DNA of 36,242 bases from Natrialba swarupiae. Lineage in GTDB: Archaea > Halobacteriota > Halobacteria > Halobacteriales > Natrialbaceae. Below the pieces are notes generated by a model. It made no database searches. It was not told the DNA's origin and worked only from the letters and a program-made list of their open reading frames with translations. Both the position numbers and the translations under genes were made by a program. The DNA lies in assembly GCF_008245225.1 (NCBI RefSeq), contig NZ_VTAW01000033.1:1-36242 (forward strand), in the 5' to 3' direction. Shown here piece after piece: positions 1 through 7,382 of the stretch. Position 1 is the first letter of the stretch. Every line of letters starts with the position of its first letter.

Positions 1-1
1 A

Positions 2-70
2 TCCAAACGCGTTAGCTTCGCCGACGACTGGATCAAAACGTTCCTCCCGAATATTCAAAAGTTACGCTGA
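2..70 (+). CDS. possible 3' end of a gene entering from the left
   Basis: An open frame runs from the window edge to TGA at 68-70 and encodes 22 residues containing FADDWIKTFLPNIQKL. The amphipathic composition looks protein-like, but the piece is too short to assign to a family. It could also be chance. The bases after the stop hold a hairpin and then the IS6-like element, so if this is a gene end it lies just outside a region hit by mobile DNA. Confidence 0.25.
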   Translation, partial: SKRVSFADDWIKTFLPNIQKLR

Positions 71-95
71 CCACTCAAGCGTTCTGATGGGCATC

Positions 96-112
96 GCAAA
101 CCTTCGGTTTGC
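96..112. other. perfect hairpin, 7-bp stem
   Basis: GCAAACC, a TTC loop and GGTTTGC form a perfect stem-loop. It has no following T-run, so it is not a classic terminator. It could be a terminator for whatever ends at 70, or a subterminal hairpin of an IS200/IS605-type relic; the flanking sequence does not decide. Confidence 0.4.
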
Positions 113-165
113 TCAACGGGCGTGAATCCCACAACGCCGACACAACCACCGTTCAGCAGCAATAC

Positions 166-173
166 GAATAATT
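166..173 (+). repeat. left target-site duplication GAATAATT
   Basis: GAATAATT directly precedes the left terminal inverted repeat at 174 and recurs exactly at 549-556, directly after the right one. Eight bases is the duplication size typical of IS6-family insertion. Confidence 0.85.
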
Positions 174-268
174 GGCTCTGTTGAAATCCCCTTCTTTAGA
201 TATTTATTCGCGTGAATCTGCTGCACATTACACGTGCGAACTGAACGAATTGAGTGAACTGGATAAGA

Positions 269-276
269 CATATATT
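269..276 (+). promoter_or_regulatory. TATA box of the element-borne small gene
   Basis: CATATATT lies about 25 bases before the ATG at 298, the spacing expected for a leaderless haloarchaeal transcript. Its location inside the miniature element means the promoter travels with the gene. Confidence 0.55.
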
Positions 277-297
277 CAGTTAGACTAACAGTAGTAT

Positions 298-471
298 ATG
301 GACACCCCCTCCGACAAACGGCTCTTTGCGATGTGCCTGATTTCGGCACTTACAGGGTTTATCGCTTGGCGTGTCTTCGGAACTGACTACGGCGGGGGAC
401 TAATACTATTCATCGCAATAGCAGTCTTTGCCGTACTGATGTTTGCTGACGGATACAAACAGACTGCGTAG
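298..471 (+). CDS. 57-residue membrane protein carried by the miniature element
   Basis: The ORF opens with ATG at 298 and ends with TAG at 469-471. The product has a short charged start (MDTPSDKRLF), a hydrophobic helix at about residues 10-27, a GTDYGGG turn at 28-34 and a second hydrophobic helix at about 35-50, then a short DGYKQTA tail. That is a two-helix hairpin membrane protein. A TATA box at 269-276 gives a leaderless start. I do not recognise the family and the function is unknown. Its position between IS6-like ends makes it a passenger gene. A remnant of a larger protein is possible, but start, stop, promoter and two complete helices argue for a real small gene. Confidence 0.6.
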   Translation: MDTPSDKRLFAMCLISALTGFIAWRVFGTDYGGGLILFIAIAVFAVLMFADGYKQTA

Positions 472-548
472 AACAACGATCAATACATGCTCAGTACTTA
501 CCGCACAGGGTGCCAAAACTATCATGTTCTAAGGGTTTCAACAGAGCC

Positions 549-556
549 GAATAATT
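549..556 (+). repeat. right target-site duplication GAATAATT
   Basis: Exact copy of 166-173, directly abutting the right terminal inverted repeat. The stretch 557-766 between it and the histidine kinase stop shows no convincing gene. Confidence 0.85.
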
Positions 557-766
557 GAGTGAGATCGCCCCGTCCCATGACGTACACCGAGGTGATCACA
601 CCGCCTTTCAAACGCACAACGTCGGGACTCCGAGACCCAGAACGTTCGAGACACCCTCTCGAACCGCTGTGCTGTCTCGGTTACAAGACACCTCCGAGTC
701 TCCTGTCGGGATAGAAGTAACGGCGGTGTGGTCCGATTCGACCGGCAGTCGACGCGTGGCGGAGTA

Positions 767-1912
767 CTAGTTGTTCTGCCCTGATAGATCGAGCCCAGAA
801 ATCTCAAATCGAGCACCACCGTCCTCACTTTCAGCCAGTTGGATATCCCAGCCGTGCGTAGTAACGATTTCTTCGACAATAGCGAGGCCAAGGCCGGTCC
901 CATCCTGTTGTGTCGAGTACCCGCTCTCGAACACGGCGTCCCAGTCGTCTTCGGGAATTCCAGAACCATCGTCGGCGACGTAGAATCCATCGTCGCTGGT
1001 GAGATCGCCGACCGTGACCGTCACGGTTTCGTCCCCATGCTCGACAGCATTCCGAAAAAGATTCTCGAGAAGTCGCTGAAGGCGTCCCCGGTCAGCGGTA
1101 ATAGTTTGGGTCGTTTCGACGACGAGATCGGCTTTCTCTGTCGTAACATTCCTCCAACACTCTTCAGCGATCTCCTGAAGATTAACGGACCTCACCTCAT
1201 CAATGTGGGATCCGGTCCGTGCAAGCGTGAGGAGATCCTCGATGAGGGCGTCCATCCGATCATGTGCTGTTGCGACTTCCGTGAGGTGATCGCTCTCGCA
1301 GTCAGCTCGTGCTAATTCCAGATGCCCTTTCGCCACGCTCAGTGGGTTCCGTAAATCATGTGAGACAAAATTAACAAATTCCTCAAGTCGATCGTTCTGT
1401 CGGAGAAGTTCCTCTTCCCGATTTTGGAGTTGTCGGGTTCGCTCAACCTGTTCGAGGGCTGTAACTGTGTTGGCAGCCAAAATCTCGCCAAGCGTTTTGT
1501 CCCCGCTATCAAACGCATCGGTCGATGGGGAGGTGGCGATCAAAATTCCGTGCTCATCGAGCGGGAAAAAGAGTTCACCACGAACAACAGTGTCCAGATT
1601 GTGAATGTCTGGATCAGTTCTGACGTCATCGATCGCCACTGAATTGCCCTGTGTGTAGACCCGCCACGCAATACTATCACCCTCGGTGAATGTCGGTGGA
1701 TCTCCAATCAATTCATTTGCAACATCCGTTTGTGCGACAGGAACGAGCCCCGAAACCTCTCCATCATAGAGATGAATCGCATTTGCTTCCAATTCGAGAA
1801 TATCACGCGCTGCTTCGACAGCAGTATTGGCAACTTCTTTACGGGACTCAGATGCCATTAACTCCCGAGTAGCCTGGTTGAGCACCTCGAGTTGGTGTTC
1901 TTTATTCGACAT
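767..1912 (-). CDS. GAF-domain sensor histidine kinase
   Basis: A cytoplasmic two-component sensor kinase of 381 residues with no membrane segments. Residues about 10-160 form a GAF-type ligand- or redox-sensing domain. The linker at 155-180 looks helical. The HisKA dimerisation helix carries the phospho-acceptor H185 in VSHDLRNPL. The HATPase_c domain shows the N box around LLENLFRNAVEHG (281-293), G1 box DDGSGIP (314-320) and G2 box GTGLGLAI (338-345). All catalytic motifs are present, so it should be active. No response regulator is adjacent, as is common for haloarchaeal orphan kinases. It lies 124 bases downstream of the flavin oxidoreductase gene on the same strand, with an AT-rich stretch between, so it may have its own promoter. 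The signal sensed cannot be told from sequence. Confidence 0.92.
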   Translation of the reverse strand: MSNKEHQLEVLNQATRELMASESRKEVANTAVEAARDILELEANAIHLYDGEVSGLVPVAQTDVANELIGDPPTFTEGDSIAWRVYTQGNSVAIDDVRTDPDIHNLDTVVRGELFFPLDEHGILIATSPSTDAFDSGDKTLGEILAANTVTALEQVERTRQLQNREEELLRQNDRLEEFVNFVSHDLRNPLSVAKGHLELARADCESDHLTEVATAHDRMDALIEDLLTLARTGSHIDEVRSVNLQEIAEECWRNVTTEKADLVVETTQTITADRGRLQRLLENLFRNAVEHGDETVTVTVGDLTSDDGFYVADDGSGIPEDDWDAVFESGYSTQQDGTGLGLAIVEEIVTTHGWDIQLAESEDGGARFEISGLDLSGQNN

Positions 1913-2036
1913 CTGTTGTGAGAGGTTGCAAATCGTTCGAGTAACCCGTGGGGACTCGTTGCAGGCAGTCCCGATCTGTCGTTGTACAATCTCACTATGT
2001 AATGGTGTATATTAACAACGATTTTTATTGGGATGA

Positions 2037-2996
2037 TCACTCGAGTGCGGGAAGCACCGTTTCTCCGAACGTCTCGATGAACGCCCGTTGATTCGTGTTG
2101 ACGTTGTGGACGAAGATCCTGTCGACGTCGAGTTCGCGGTCTGTCTCGAGCCAGTCGACGTGATCTTCGAGCGTCCCCGACACGCGGACGTTCTCCTCGA
2201 CGTGATCCGTCGTGATCTGTTCGCCGAGTTCGTCGTACTCCTCGGGAGTCCTTAGCTCCTGGGTCACCGTCCCCGGCACGCACTGGGTACGCCACTGTTC
2301 GTACGCCCCCTCGAGTGCGGCGTCGTCGCTTTCGTCGTAGGAGTGTTGTGCCTTGAGGTAGACCGGCTTCTCCGGGGCGTTCTCGCGGAACGCCTCGACG
2401 CGGTCCGCGTCGGCCTCGTGGTCTGGCGTCGCGATGGTGATCATGCCGTCGGCCCACTCCGCGAGCCACGCTGCCGTCTCCTCGGAGAGCGCTGCACCGA
2501 TCACTGGCGGCGGCGTCTCCGGGCGTGAGTACAGCATCGCTTGCTCGACGTCGATGCGTCCGTGGTGGGTCACCTCTTGGCCGTCCCAGAGCCGCCGCAT
2601 TACGTCCGTACACTCCTCGAGTCGTGCGTTTCGCTCCGATTTGACCGGCCAGTCGACGCCCGTAACTCCCTCGTTGAGTAGCTGGCCGCTTCCGACGCTG
2701 AGCCAGAACCGTTCGGGATACATCTCACGCAGCGTCGCGGCGGCCTGGGCGACGATCGCGGGGTGGTAGCGATAGCCCGGTGCGTTGACCGTCCCGAACG
2801 TCAGGTCGGTCGCCTCCATCGCCGATCCGAGCCAGGACCAGACGAACCCCGACTCGCCCTGTTGTTCGCTCCAGGGATGAAAGTGATCGGAGGCGAGTGC
2901 GTGTTCGAACCCGTGGCCGTCGGCGAGTTGGACCCACTCGAGGAGGTCACTCGGCGCGAACTGTTCGTGTGAGGCGTGGTAGCCAATCGCTGTCAT
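2037..2996 (-). CDS. LLM-class flavin-dependent oxidoreductase (TIGR03885-like, probable non-F420)
   Basis: A luciferase-like (LLM) TIM-barrel oxidoreductase using a flavin or deazaflavin. I chose the ATG at 2996 (319 residues) because MTAIGYHASHEQF is the natural family N-terminus; the upstream in-frame extension to 3119 is basic and unlike the rest. Family landmarks are SDHFHPWSEQQGESGF near residues 36-51, VNAPGYRYHPAIVAQAAATL, and SVGSGQLLNE. This pattern fits the group named probable non-F420 flavinoid oxidoreductase, sister to the F420-dependent glucose-6-phosphate dehydrogenase group. Haloarchaea make F420, so cofactor choice is open. The substrate is unknown. It may be the first gene of a transcript running into the histidine kinase. 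Confidence 0.88.
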   Translation of the reverse strand: MTAIGYHASHEQFAPSDLLEWVQLADGHGFEHALASDHFHPWSEQQGESGFVWSWLGSAMEATDLTFGTVNAPGYRYHPAIVAQAAATLREMYPERFWLSVGSGQLLNEGVTGVDWPVKSERNARLEECTDVMRRLWDGQEVTHHGRIDVEQAMLYSRPETPPPVIGAALSEETAAWLAEWADGMITIATPDHEADADRVEAFRENAPEKPVYLKAQHSYDESDDAALEGAYEQWRTQCVPGTVTQELRTPEEYDELGEQITTDHVEENVRVSGTLEDHVDWLETDRELDVDRIFVHNVNTNQRAFIETFGETVLPALE

Positions 2997-3454
2997 CGAC
3001 GAACCAACTCCATACTCTCCGTCCCGAAATCCGATCGCGCTTCGCTTCGGGATTCGGCCGTCGTCTCGAGTGTTCGTACGTTTGGTGGTGACACGATGTA
3101 TTACTCCCGAAATACTCACTTAGGTTCACAGCAAGCACATGCCTGATCGACCCGTCTCCGCTCGGCTTCGGACCATGGTCGTTCGGAAACGTTCCGACAA
3201 CTGGTGGACAAATTGCCGGAGTCATTGAACGTTCTTCCATTCTCGACCGGGAGTAACTACCTGCTGACGGCCAATTCGACCTGTCTTCGGGGGTAGTTAC
3301 GACCGGTGTGTTTCTTGGGTTAGTTGACATTGATTCTCGAGTTTGATGGCATTATAAATTTACTATGACACGACGAATTGACGCCGCTTCACCTTCCGTT
3401 TCGACGGTCGTCAGAGATCGATGAATACCGGCTTTGGAACGCGAAAACAACAGC
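2997..3454. other. divergent intergenic region
   Basis: This stretch separates the leftward flavin oxidoreductase from the rightward membrane protein gene. A TATA-like CATTATAAATTTA lies near 3349-3361 and could start a rightward transcript. An open frame reaches upstream from the membrane protein gene to a TTG near 3378, but its composition is basic and unlike the body of that protein. No separate gene is supported here. Confidence 0.5.
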
Positions 3455-3478
3455 ACTTAAGAAAGTGCGGTTCGGAGG
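3455..3478 (+). promoter_or_regulatory. promoter element and ribosome binding site that fix the 3486 start
   Basis: A TATA-like ACTTAAGAAA lies at 3455-3464, about 26 bases before the ATG at 3486. GGAGG at 3474-3478 sits seven bases before that ATG. Together they support 3486 over the more upstream TTG near 3378 and the downstream ATG at 3513. Confidence 0.5.
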
Positions 3479-3485
3479 AGGCTTC

Positions 3486-4394
3486 ATGTCACCACAACTA
3501 GGCTCTAGTCGCATGGGGTTTTTCGATCGTCTCAAGACTGGCTGGACGCTCACGAAAGATAGTATTGGCGTCATCCGAAACCATCCACAGTTGTTGTTGT
3601 TCCCCCTCCTCGCGGGAATGACGAGCATCGCGTTCTTCGTGCTCTTTTTCTTCCCGCTGCTGATCGCAAATCTCGTCGGGACCGGCCTCGAGTACGCCGT
3701 CCTGTTCGTCCTGTACTTCATCACGACGTTCTTCAGTACGTACTTCTCGGCCGCGCTCGTCTACGGGGCGAACGAGGCGTTTCACGGTCGCGAACCCGGT
3801 GTCGTTGACTGCCTGAAAGCCGTCAGCGATCGCATCGGTCCGATCGTCGTCTGGTCGCTCATTTCGGCGACCGTAAGCGTCATCCTGAAATCCCTCGAGG
3901 AATCGGACAACCCGGTCGCATCGATCCTCGCCTCGCTGTTCGCGGTCGGCTGGTCGATCATGACCTTCTTTATCGTTCCGGTGATCGTCTTCGAGGACGT
4001 CTCGGTGACGTCGATGTTCAAGCGCAGTGGGGTGACGTTCAAAGAGACCTGGGGGGAGACCCTGGGTGCCGGATTCGGTATCACGCTGATCGTGACGGTA
4101 CTCGGCATCGTCCTTGCCGCCCTCGCACTCGTGGTGTCGGTACCTGTTGCGGCCGTCTTCCCCGGTCCCGGCATCTTTCTCGCCGTGGTCTTGGTCGGTG
4201 GTGTGATGGTCTTTACGTACTTGCTCAGCCAGACGATCTGGGGAATCGCCAAGACCGCACTCTACGTCTACGCCGCCGAAGGCGTAACTCCCGAGGAGTT
4301 CGACAACTTCGACTTCGAGACGCTCGGCGGCCGAACCGAACGGTCCGCCTCGCCCGACTCGAGGCGCACGTCTGAGCCGTGGGCTGACGACTGA
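3486..4394 (+). CDS. DUF6159-like polytopic membrane protein
   Basis: A 302-residue integral membrane protein. After a soluble N-terminus (GFFDRLKTGWTLTKDSIGVI) there are about six hydrophobic segments, near residues 36-64, 68-98, 116-140, 150-175, 196-230 and 232-262. A conserved-looking loop follows (VFEDVSVTSMFKRSGVTFKETWGE) and an acidic cytoplasmic tail (EEFDNFDFETLGG). The opening GW..L..S..VI..HP.L..FPL pattern matches the DUF6159 group, whose function is not known. It is flanked by its own promoter and the IclR gene, with no operon partner. The start is set by the GGAGG before 3486. Confidence 0.75.
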   Translation: MSPQLGSSRMGFFDRLKTGWTLTKDSIGVIRNHPQLLLFPLLAGMTSIAFFVLFFFPLLIANLVGTGLEYAVLFVLYFITTFFSTYFSAALVYGANEAFHGREPGVVDCLKAVSDRIGPIVVWSLISATVSVILKSLEESDNPVASILASLFAVGWSIMTFFIVPVIVFEDVSVTSMFKRSGVTFKETWGETLGAGFGITLIVTVLGIVLAALALVVSVPVAAVFPGPGIFLAVVLVGGVMVFTYLLSQTIWGIAKTALYVYAAEGVTPEEFDNFDFETLGGRTERSASPDSRRTSEPWADD

Positions 4395-4706
4395 CCGGGT
4401 CTGTCGGTACTGTTTGGTTCCGTCGTCGCTCGCTGTCGGTGCGTTGACTGCTCAATTCCTGGCGGACAGTCCCACCACGACGAGCAACGCGTTTCCTCGA
4501 ACTCCTGTTTTTCGGTGAGCCAATGCGAGATACCGGTCTCAGAACGTCGAGCGGCATAATGAGCTACACGAGAACGTCGTTTTCGTGGACGTTGGCTGGT
4601 TTCGCTGATACGGTTTCCTGTCAGCTCGTCGTCTGTCTTCCTCTATATGGTTCTCTGTCCAATATTATTGGATATTTTTACAAGGGAGAGTATCGTAGTA
4701 CCGTTC
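4395..4706. other. intergenic region with promoter of the IclR gene
   Basis: No gene is supported. The right half is AT-rich; GGATATTTTTAC near 4670-4681 is the likely TATA region for the regulator starting at 4707. Confidence 0.45.
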
Positions 4707-5480
4707 ATGGGTGAGACGAACTCCAACGGGCGGATCGGTGCAGTCGAGACCGTCTTCGACGTCGTTGACGTACTCGAGGGGTCTGAGTCGGTCGGCGTTT
4801 CGGATGTCGCGGACCAGTTGGATATGCCGAAGAGCACGGCACACGTCTACCTCAAGAGTCTCGAGTCGGAGGGGTATGCGATAAACGACGACGGCACCTA
4901 TCGCCTCAGCCTCCGCTTTTTGAAACACGGTGGGAAAGCACGAAACCGCTTAAAATTATACCGCTCGGCGAAGAATCACGTGGACAAGCTCGCAAACGAC
5001 ACTGGTGAAGTCGGAAACCTGGGTGTCGAAGAACGCGGTCGACGCGTTCTCGTCTACAAATCGGAGGTCCCGGACGCGATCTACGACAACACTCCGACTG
5101 GCGAGCACACAAATATGCACTGGACGGCGCTTGGGAAGGCGATTCTCGCTCACCTCCCGCCCGAACGGGTCGACGAAATCATCGATAGACACGGGCTGCC
5201 TGCGCGGACGCCGGCGACGATAACTGATCCGGACACGCTGAAGTCGGAGCTCGAAACTGTACGAGAGAAGGGGTATTCGGTGGAGAGAGAAGAGCGCCGG
5301 GATGGTGTCGTCGCTATCGCAGTTCCTATTCAGGACAAAAGCGACGACGGAACGGTTCACTCCGTCTCTATCTCCGGACCGAAAAAACGGATTACCGGAG
5401 AGAACGGTATCAAAACGGATCTCGTCGATGCGGTCAAACAGACTGCGAACGTCATCGAACTTCAGTACAATCACTATTAG
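4707..5480 (+). CDS. IclR-family transcriptional regulator
   Basis: A DNA-binding regulator of 257 residues, normal for the family. A winged helix-turn-helix fills about residues 8-70 (VETVFDVVDVLEGSESVGVSDVADQLDMPKSTAHVYLKSL, split across helices), followed by the IclR effector-binding domain at about 85-250. Recognisable are the HWTALGKAILAHLP segment (138-151) and GYSVEREERRDGVVAIAVPI (209-228). I start at ATG 4707 because MGETNS..GRIGAVETVFDV is the family-like N-terminus; the frame extends upstream to 4647 into promoter sequence. IclR proteins usually control nearby catabolic genes and bind small organic acids. The binding-protein, dehydrogenase and transporter genes starting at 7383 are the obvious candidates, though about 1.9 kb lies between. 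Confidence 0.92.
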   Translation: MGETNSNGRIGAVETVFDVVDVLEGSESVGVSDVADQLDMPKSTAHVYLKSLESEGYAINDDGTYRLSLRFLKHGGKARNRLKLYRSAKNHVDKLANDTGEVGNLGVEERGRRVLVYKSEVPDAIYDNTPTGEHTNMHWTALGKAILAHLPPERVDEIIDRHGLPARTPATITDPDTLKSELETVREKGYSVEREERRDGVVAIAVPIQDKSDDGTVHSVSISGPKKRITGENGIKTDLVDAVKQTANVIELQYNHY

Positions 5481-5561
5481 CAAATGGTCGTCTTGGAACC
5501 AGGACATCCCATCTGCTCCCCGGCCGACGCGCCCGTTCGTCAGGTTCGTATGACCGATGGT

Positions 5562-5580
5562 CTCTCCTTCTCACGGAGAG
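5562..5580. terminator. hairpin after the IclR gene
   Basis: CTCTCC and GGAGAG form a 6-bp stem with a 7-base loop about 80 bases past the IclR stop. No T-run follows, so terminator function is uncertain. Confidence 0.35.
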
Positions 5581-5581
5581 C

Positions 5582-5617
5582 AGGTCAGTTGACCTCGAGT
5601 GACTCAGGGTGAGGTCA
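5582..5617. promoter_or_regulatory. cluster of AGGTCA inverted repeats
   Basis: AGGTCAGTTGACCT (5582-5595) is a dyad with six-base arms, and TGACCTC (5590-5596) pairs again with GAGGTCA (5611-5617). Three copies of one half-site in 36 bases suggest either a protein-binding site or a complex terminator. It directly follows the IclR gene; no gene starts nearby. Confidence 0.35.
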
Positions 5618-5620
5618 CTT

Positions 5621-6365
5621 ACACGTTGTTCGGACAGATTCTTGCCGCCGAATCGGTACCGTTGTCAGAACGACTGGCCAGCCAGATCAACTTCGCCTCG
5701 AGTGATAAGGTAGTATACAACTAAATCAACTACTAATCCATCTGATTATTTCTTCACTGGTGGCAACCTGCTTCGAGTGTGACGTACCGAGACGCAAGTT
5801 ATGGTGGTATTCTGTACAATATACTAAACAACCATCTGGTAGCAACGTTTGGCCTCGAGAGCGGAATAATTGCTCGTCTCTCTCGAAGTGACCAACCGAT
5901 CACGTGAAGCCATGCGACGAGTACCCTAACTGGTGGTATCCGTTCCTGGCTCATGAGGTCGTTTTTATAACTCTTTTCTGGAGGATATGGCGATGATGGT
6001 GATATAATACACAGATCATCCAATTAATTAACTGGCCTACCTGATACTCTCCTGGGCTGACTCTGTAGTTGAACCGGTCAACACTCTCGTATTCGCCCAC
6101 GTGATTTCGGTTTGGAACGTCGATCACCCATCTCTCACGGAGAACATTCATATATCATATATGTATTTGAGAATGGTTTTTCTTCACACACCCTCGAATA
6201 TCTGGCTCTACCAGTCATCGTTCAGGCGGCTGTTCGACAGTTCTCGAATCAATGGGTCTCGAATCACTCAACTTCGAGGCGGTTCACTTGTCGAATCGGC
6301 CGTGCTTACGCCTCGGCCGGATCGCTCCGTCGAGCGCGCCGACAACGATTTCCCCTCGATGGATT
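5621..6365. other. gene-poor stretch with an AT palindrome
   Basis: Several open frames exist on both strands, but their compositions are poor in acidic residues and I can support none. AT-rich patches lie near 5700-5760, 5990-6040 and 6140-6180. A perfect palindrome CATATATCATATATG occupies 6149-6163 and could act as a bidirectional TATA region. I recognise no gene remnant. Confidence 0.4.
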
Positions 6366-6560
6366 TCAGCTATCGTCACCCGATACGCGATCCACGAGAA
6401 TAACGAGGGCGATTGGAACGACGACGATGACTGCGGCAACGACGGCGAGCTCCGTTCGCGTCAATCCGAGTTCTTCGTCTACGTTACCAAACCAGACGGA
6501 TCCTGCAAGCAGGGTCGCGAGCAACAGCAACGCGAGGAGGTTCGTCCTCGAGATTCCCAT
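6366..6560 (-). CDS. 64-residue two-helix membrane protein
   Basis: Starts at ATG 6560 with MGISRTNLLALLLLATLLAG and has hydrophobic helices at about residues 8-25 and 37-57. An acidic loop (NVDEELGLTRTE) separates them and the tail is DRVSGDDS. The ORF reads like a small haloarchaeal integral membrane protein and has haloarchaeal codon use, unlike the surrounding noncoding DNA. It stands alone in a long gene-poor stretch, with no operon partner. The function is unknown. Confidence 0.6.
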   Translation of the reverse strand: MGISRTNLLALLLLATLLAGSVWFGNVDEELGLTRTELAVVAAVIVVVPIALVILVDRVSGDDS

Positions 6561-7349
6561 GTGTCCCTAGATGTGTGTAGGAAATATGTAGATTTGGTTT
6601 GTTACACGGACGGTTTTATTGCTGGTGATCCAATCCCGCAGTCGATCCAACATTATTGAACGAGTGGTCCATTTGTTGTTGTTCGAGATATTGATTTAGC
6701 TCGTTGAATTTACGGAAACCCCTCAGTAGACTAGTGGAAATAGTCTCGTCACGTTTCCACCGGTAGAGATTATTTTGGAAAATTTTTGTGAGATACTATC
6801 TGTCTATGCCGTGGAAATCCTCGTAGTTATTTGTCTGTCTTGTTCCTCAACGTGTCTCGTCGCTCGCTCAGTATGGTCGAATATGGATCGATTTGGACCT
6901 AAACTATTGAATATTATATTCGTGAGTTGAACCGAAAATGACCCGAATCGATCGATTCCGTCCGATCGTCGACCGTCGATTTCTTCTGACTCGAGTGAGC
7001 AACGCGACCCTCGTTTTGTCTGGCTCGTCTACATCGTGTTACTGGCTCCCATTCGATATCGTTGGAGGCACTATTTTACGTGTGTACCGGTGTAATCCAC
7101 GTCTCACCTACGGAGCGTTTCGTGTTCTTCACGGACTAATACGCCAGAAATAACCCATTCCATCTTTCACTTGATATTTGGTAACGCTCCACGCTTCGAG
7201 CCATCCCATCCAACCAAATTGGACGGTAGTATTTTCGGCGTTACGAATTGGTGTACTTCGACCGGTGGGTGCTCGCCGATCTGCGTCCGACCACTGAGTG
7301 GGTTGGCACACCTCATAACTACTCATATCAATCATGAAGTCCGAAATCT
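6561..7349. other. gene-poor region before the binding-protein gene
   Basis: No gene is supported. An open frame at 6938-7153 is preceded by an AT-rich AATATTATATTC, but its product is rich in Arg, Ser and Cys with no acidic bias or recognisable motif. The region is more AT-rich than its neighbours, especially 6650-6925. Confidence 0.4.
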
Positions 7350-7356
7350 ATATATA
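7350..7356 (+). promoter_or_regulatory. TATA box of the solute-binding protein gene
   Basis: ATATATA-like sequence centred near 7353, about 30 bases before ATG 7383, consistent with a nearly leaderless transcript. It also argues against the GTG at 7371 as the start. Confidence 0.5.
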
Positions 7357-7382
7357 GTATCGTAAATAACGTGACGGTTGCC

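Larger units (their letters stand above)
174..548. mobile_element. 375-bp IS6-like miniature element (MITE) with a passenger gene
   Basis: The left end begins GGCTCTGTTGAAATCC (174-189) and the right end is GGGTTTCAACAGAGCC (533-548). Its reverse complement matches the left end at 15 of 16 positions. Exact 8-bp direct repeats GAATAATT flank both ends. IS6-family ends characteristically resemble GGNNCTGTTGCAAA and IS6 elements make 8-bp duplications, so the family call rests on both features. There is no transposase gene inside, so movement would need one supplied in trans. Instead the element contains a TATA box and a 57-codon membrane-protein ORF at 298-471. The intact duplication and near-identical ends suggest a fairly recent insertion. 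Confidence 0.85.

Noticed and set aside
113-349. Leftward 78-codon frame crossing the left end of the IS6-like element
   Set aside because: It spans an insertion junction and joins unrelated sequences; its CRRCGIHAR end lies outside the element, so the frame is an artefact of insertion.
1858-2613. 251-codon leftward frame under the flavin oxidoreductase
   Set aside because: Extremely Arg-rich out-of-frame shadow of the oxidoreductase gene, running into the intergenic region.
6101-6659. Overlapping rightward frames opposite the 64-residue membrane protein
   Set aside because: Ser/Arg-rich products without motifs; the leftward frame has two clean membrane helices and explains the open reading.
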